Position numbers and translations under genes: made by a program
Shown: positions 8,267 to 9,706 of the stretch, piece after piece
How positions within the stretch are numbered: position 1 is the first letter of the stretch
Layout: every line of letters begins with the position of its first letter
The notes under the pieces: model-generated
The model's input: only the letters and a program-made list of their open reading frames with translations
Told to the model about the DNA's origin: nothing
Databases searched by the model: none
Assembly (NCBI GenBank): GCA_013152765.1
Contig: JAADFT010000024.1
Location: 1 to 9,706 of the forward strand
Reading direction: 5' to 3'
Source of the DNA: Calditrichota bacterium
GTDB lineage: Bacteria; Zhuqueibacterota; Zhuqueibacteria; Oleimicrobiales; Geothermoviventaceae
DNA length: 9,706 bases

Positions 8267-9389
8267 CTACGCGTTCGCCGTCTGCTTCTTGTCCACTCGT
8301 CGCCCCAGAAGGTAGGCACGGATGAACGGGTCGAGTTCGCCGTCCATCACCGCCTGCACATTGCCTGTTTCCACCCCGGTGCGGTGATCCTTCACCATCG
8401 TGTACGGATGAAAAACGTAAGAGCGAATCTGGCTTCCCCAGGCAATTTCTTTCTTCTGACTTTCGATCTCCGAGAGTTTGGCTTCTTCTTCCTGCTTCTT
8501 GAGCTGGTACAGCTTCGCCCGCAGGATCTTCATGGCCGCGTCCCGGTTGCGGTGCTGCGAGCGCTCGTTCTGGCACGTCACCACAATGCCAGTCGGAATG
8601 TGTGTGATCCGCACCGCTGAACTCGTCTTGTTCACGTGCTGCCCCCCGGCTCCGCTGGCCCGGAACGTGTCGATCCGCAGATCGTTGGGATTGATATCCA
8701 CTTCCACGTCCGACTCGATCTCCGGGTAGACGAACACGCTGGCGAAGGACGTGTGGCGACGCTGGTTAAAATCAAACGGCGAAATGCGAACCAGCCTGTG
8801 AACGCCAGCCTCAGCTTTCAGGTAGCCGTAAGCGTAGTCGCCCCGCACCTCGATCGTAACGTCCTTGATGCCTGCTTCCTCACCGGGCTGGTAGTCGAGA
8901 ATCTGGGCCTCGAAACCCTTTTTCTCGATCCAGCGCAGGTACATGCGCATCAACATTTCGGCCCAGTCCTGGGACTCGGTGCCGCCAGCACCCGGGTGAA
9001 TCGTGAGAATCGCGTTCTTCTGGTCGTCGGGATCAGCCAGCAAACTGCGCAGTTCCAAATCGTCAATGTCGGCTTCGATCTTCTTCAGCTCCTGCTCCAC
9101 CTCCCGGACGGCCTTCGCGTCGTCCTCTTCCTCGGCGAGCTCGAGCAGGAGCTCAGCGTCCTCAAGCCGCCGCTGCAACGAGTCAAACCGCTCAACCGAC
9201 TCTTTCTTGGAGCTCAAGCTTTTCAGAATTCGCTGCGCACGTTCCTGGTCGTCCCAGAACCCGGGTTTCTGGGTTTCTTTCTCGAGTTTCTCAATCTCTT
9301 CCCGGCGTTTGGCCAGGTCAAAGACACCCCCGCAGCTCGTCCAACCTCTGTTTCTGCGCCTCGATGGTTCGCTTCAGATCTTCGTACAT
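8267..9389 (-). CDS. prfB: Peptide chain release factor RF2 (programmed +1 frameshift)
   Basis: RF2 terminates translation at UGA and UAA. The gene is in two frames. ATG at 9389 opens 23 codons, MYEDLKRTIEAQKQRLDELR then GCL, ending at an in-frame TGA (9320-9318). Skipping the T at 9320 continues as DLAKRREEIEKLEKE down to TAG at 8269-8267, giving 373 residues, close to E. coli RF2 (365). The stop-codon reading tripeptide SPF is at 203-205 and the hydrolysis motif GGQ at 248-250, almost the same numbering as E. coli (205-207, 250-252). SPF rather than PxT marks RF2, not RF1. The residue matching E. coli K-12 Thr246 is Ala244, the common state in bacteria. The start has a strong GGAGGTG (9403-9397) 8 nt upstream. 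It is the first gene of the operon. A gene finder that ignores recoding would report a truncated protein starting at the TTG at 9217. Confidence 0.97.
9317..9332 (-). promoter_or_regulatory. RF2 autoregulatory +1 frameshift site
   Basis: The minus strand reads CGG GGG TGT CTT TGA C, with TGA as codon 24 of prfB. The E. coli site is AGG GGG TAT CTT TGA C. Both have the G-rich Shine-Dalgarno-like stimulator, one codon of spacing, the slippery CTT, the poorly terminated TGA-C context and the same position about 25 codons in. Low RF2 should favour slippage of the CTT tRNA to UUU and full-length RF2; high RF2 should favour termination at UGA. Confidence 0.95.
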
Positions 9390-9396
9390 CTCAAGC

Positions 9397-9403
9397 CACC
9401 TCC
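9397..9403 (-). promoter_or_regulatory. prfB ribosome binding site
   Basis: GGAGGTG is complementary to the 16S rRNA 3' end and sits 8 nt before ATG 9389. It fixes the true RF2 start upstream of the frameshift and is the strongest such site in the operon. The downstream genes have weak sites and appear to rely on coupling. Confidence 0.85.
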
Positions 9404-9476
9404 GTATTCAAACATGCTCATTTTCTTTTCAAATCAGGTCGCCATGTCGACACATCGGCACGACACGAACGGCCGC

Positions 9477-9505
9477 AATATACGACAAAATAGGTTCTTA
9501 GTCAA
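9477..9505 (-). promoter_or_regulatory. Sigma-70-type promoter of the prfB operon
   Basis: TTGACT (-35, 9505-9500) and TATATT (-10, 9482-9477) are separated by exactly 17 nt, each one base off the consensus. Transcription should begin near 9470, giving a leader of about 80 nt before prfB. I saw no operator-like palindrome over it. Together with the tight spacing downstream, this probably drives prfB-alr-lysS-lolC-lolD. Confidence 0.85.
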
Positions 9506-9594
9506 GGCTACCGGGCCGAAGGGATTCACCGATCCTCAGGCTTCCCCCGTGTTCACCGTGGCCCCGTGAGAGCACTCTCTCCTCAAAATCGACA

Positions 9595-9615
9595 GAATCC
9601 CGAAACCGGTGATTC
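9595..9615 (-). terminator. Possible hairpin/terminator upstream of the prfB promoter
   Basis: On the minus strand GAATC-(A bulge)-CCG pairs with CGG-GATTC around a GTTT loop, giving 8 bp with one bulge. ATTTTG lies 4 nt downstream, a poor U tract. It could end transcription of a gene to the right of the window, but no such gene is visible and the stem is only moderately GC-rich. Confidence 0.3.
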
Positions 9616-9650
9616 CTGCTGGAGGCACAAAACGCGTTTCTCCGATTTCA

Positions 9651-9684
9651 GCCTCACGCAGAGGCACGGTGACACGGAGGGACG
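9651..9684. repeat. Short repeat-like motif of the GAGGCACGG...ACACGGAGG type
   Basis: The plus strand holds GCCTC-acgca-GAGGC (a 5-bp inverted repeat, 9651-9665) running into two copies of CACGG 8 nt apart (9665-9669, 9673-9677) and GGAGGGACG. From memory, and unverified, near-identical purine-rich strings occur as dispersed intergenic repeats in many environmental bacterial genomes. Only one copy is in this window, so its repeat nature is inferred. Confidence 0.4.
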
Positions 9685-9690
9685 CCTCGG

Positions 9691-9706
9691 ACGCGCAGAA
9701 GCGCGT
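9691..9706. repeat. Perfect 6-bp inverted repeat at the right edge
   Basis: ACGCGC-AGAA-GCGCGT is a perfect 6-bp stem with a 4-nt loop ending exactly at the last base of the window. It may continue outside. It could be part of the neighbouring repeat element or a stem of a terminator; a U tract cannot be judged here. Confidence 0.45.

Larger units (their letters stand above)
9404..9706. other. Non-coding right flank and prfB leader
   Basis: No supported gene lies between the prfB ribosome site and the right edge. The leader (about 9470-9404) has several ATGs opening only tiny frames. From 9506 rightwards there is a minus-strand frame open from the edge for about 56 codons to a TGA near 9537, but it crosses the repeat-like motif and the hairpins and resembles no protein I know. 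I treat it as intergenic, though the tail of an upstream gene cannot be fully excluded. Confidence 0.6.

Noticed and set aside
8262..8576. N-terminal extension of alr to 8576
   Set aside because: It overlaps prfB out of frame; RF2 motifs prove the other frame, and Alr normally begins about where the GTG at 8261 puts it.
9374..9421. 15-residue upstream frame (MSMFEYGGG...) overlapping the prfB start
   Set aside because: It has no ribosome site of its own and the strong GGAGGTG lies inside it serving prfB; probably chance, although attenuation of prfB translation cannot be excluded.
1..9706. CRISPR array, tRNA or rRNA genes, transposase
   Set aside because: No regularly spaced repeats, no cloverleaf-like segment and no mobile-element protein were seen in either strand.

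Overview
The window is a GC-rich bacterial chromosome segment whose recognisable genes are all on the minus strand. Reading in the direction of transcription (right to left) they are prfB (release factor RF2, with a programmed frameshift), alr (alanine racemase), lysS (class II lysyl-tRNA synthetase), a LolC/LolE-type lipoprotein-exporter permease, its LolD-type ATPase, clpC (Hsp100 AAA+ unfoldase), and the first 214 codons of an unrecognised gene cut by the left window edge. A Lol-type ABC exporter implies a diderm bacterium. ClpC in place of ClpA, and a single LolC/E-like permease, point away from enteric proteobacteria and would fit a lineage such as the FCB group or a related candidate phylum. 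That placement is inference from general protein character, not a phylogeny.

Layout. Positions 9506-9706 hold no supported gene; they contain small inverted repeats and a short motif resembling a dispersed intergenic repeat. A near-consensus sigma-70 promoter (TTGACT, 17 nt, TATATT; 9505-9477) drives prfB after a leader of about 80 nt. prfB (9389-8267), alr (8261-7116), lysS (7085-5556), lolC/E (5559-4318) and lolD (4314-3607) follow with gaps of 5, 30, -4 and 3 nt, so they look like one transcription unit. A 321-nt gap with possible leader structure separates lolD from clpC (3285-778). clpC ends in a strong 12-bp intrinsic terminator (751-722). The unknown gene starts at 644 and runs off the window.

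How the genes fit together. The operon joins translation (RF2, LysRS), peptidoglycan precursor supply (D-alanine from Alr) and outer-membrane lipoprotein release (LolCD). clpC appears to be a separate protein-quality-control unit. RF2 should autoregulate through its internal UGA: when RF2 is scarce, ribosomes shift +1 and complete the protein.

Most of the window is ordinary housekeeping sequence, and I found no convincing undescribed multi-gene system. The items most worth a second look are the unknown gene at the left edge with its odd start region (a 4-codon ORF ending in UGA, one +1 step from the gene's frame), the RF2 recoding site, the insertion of alr between prfB and lysS, and the repeat-like right edge.
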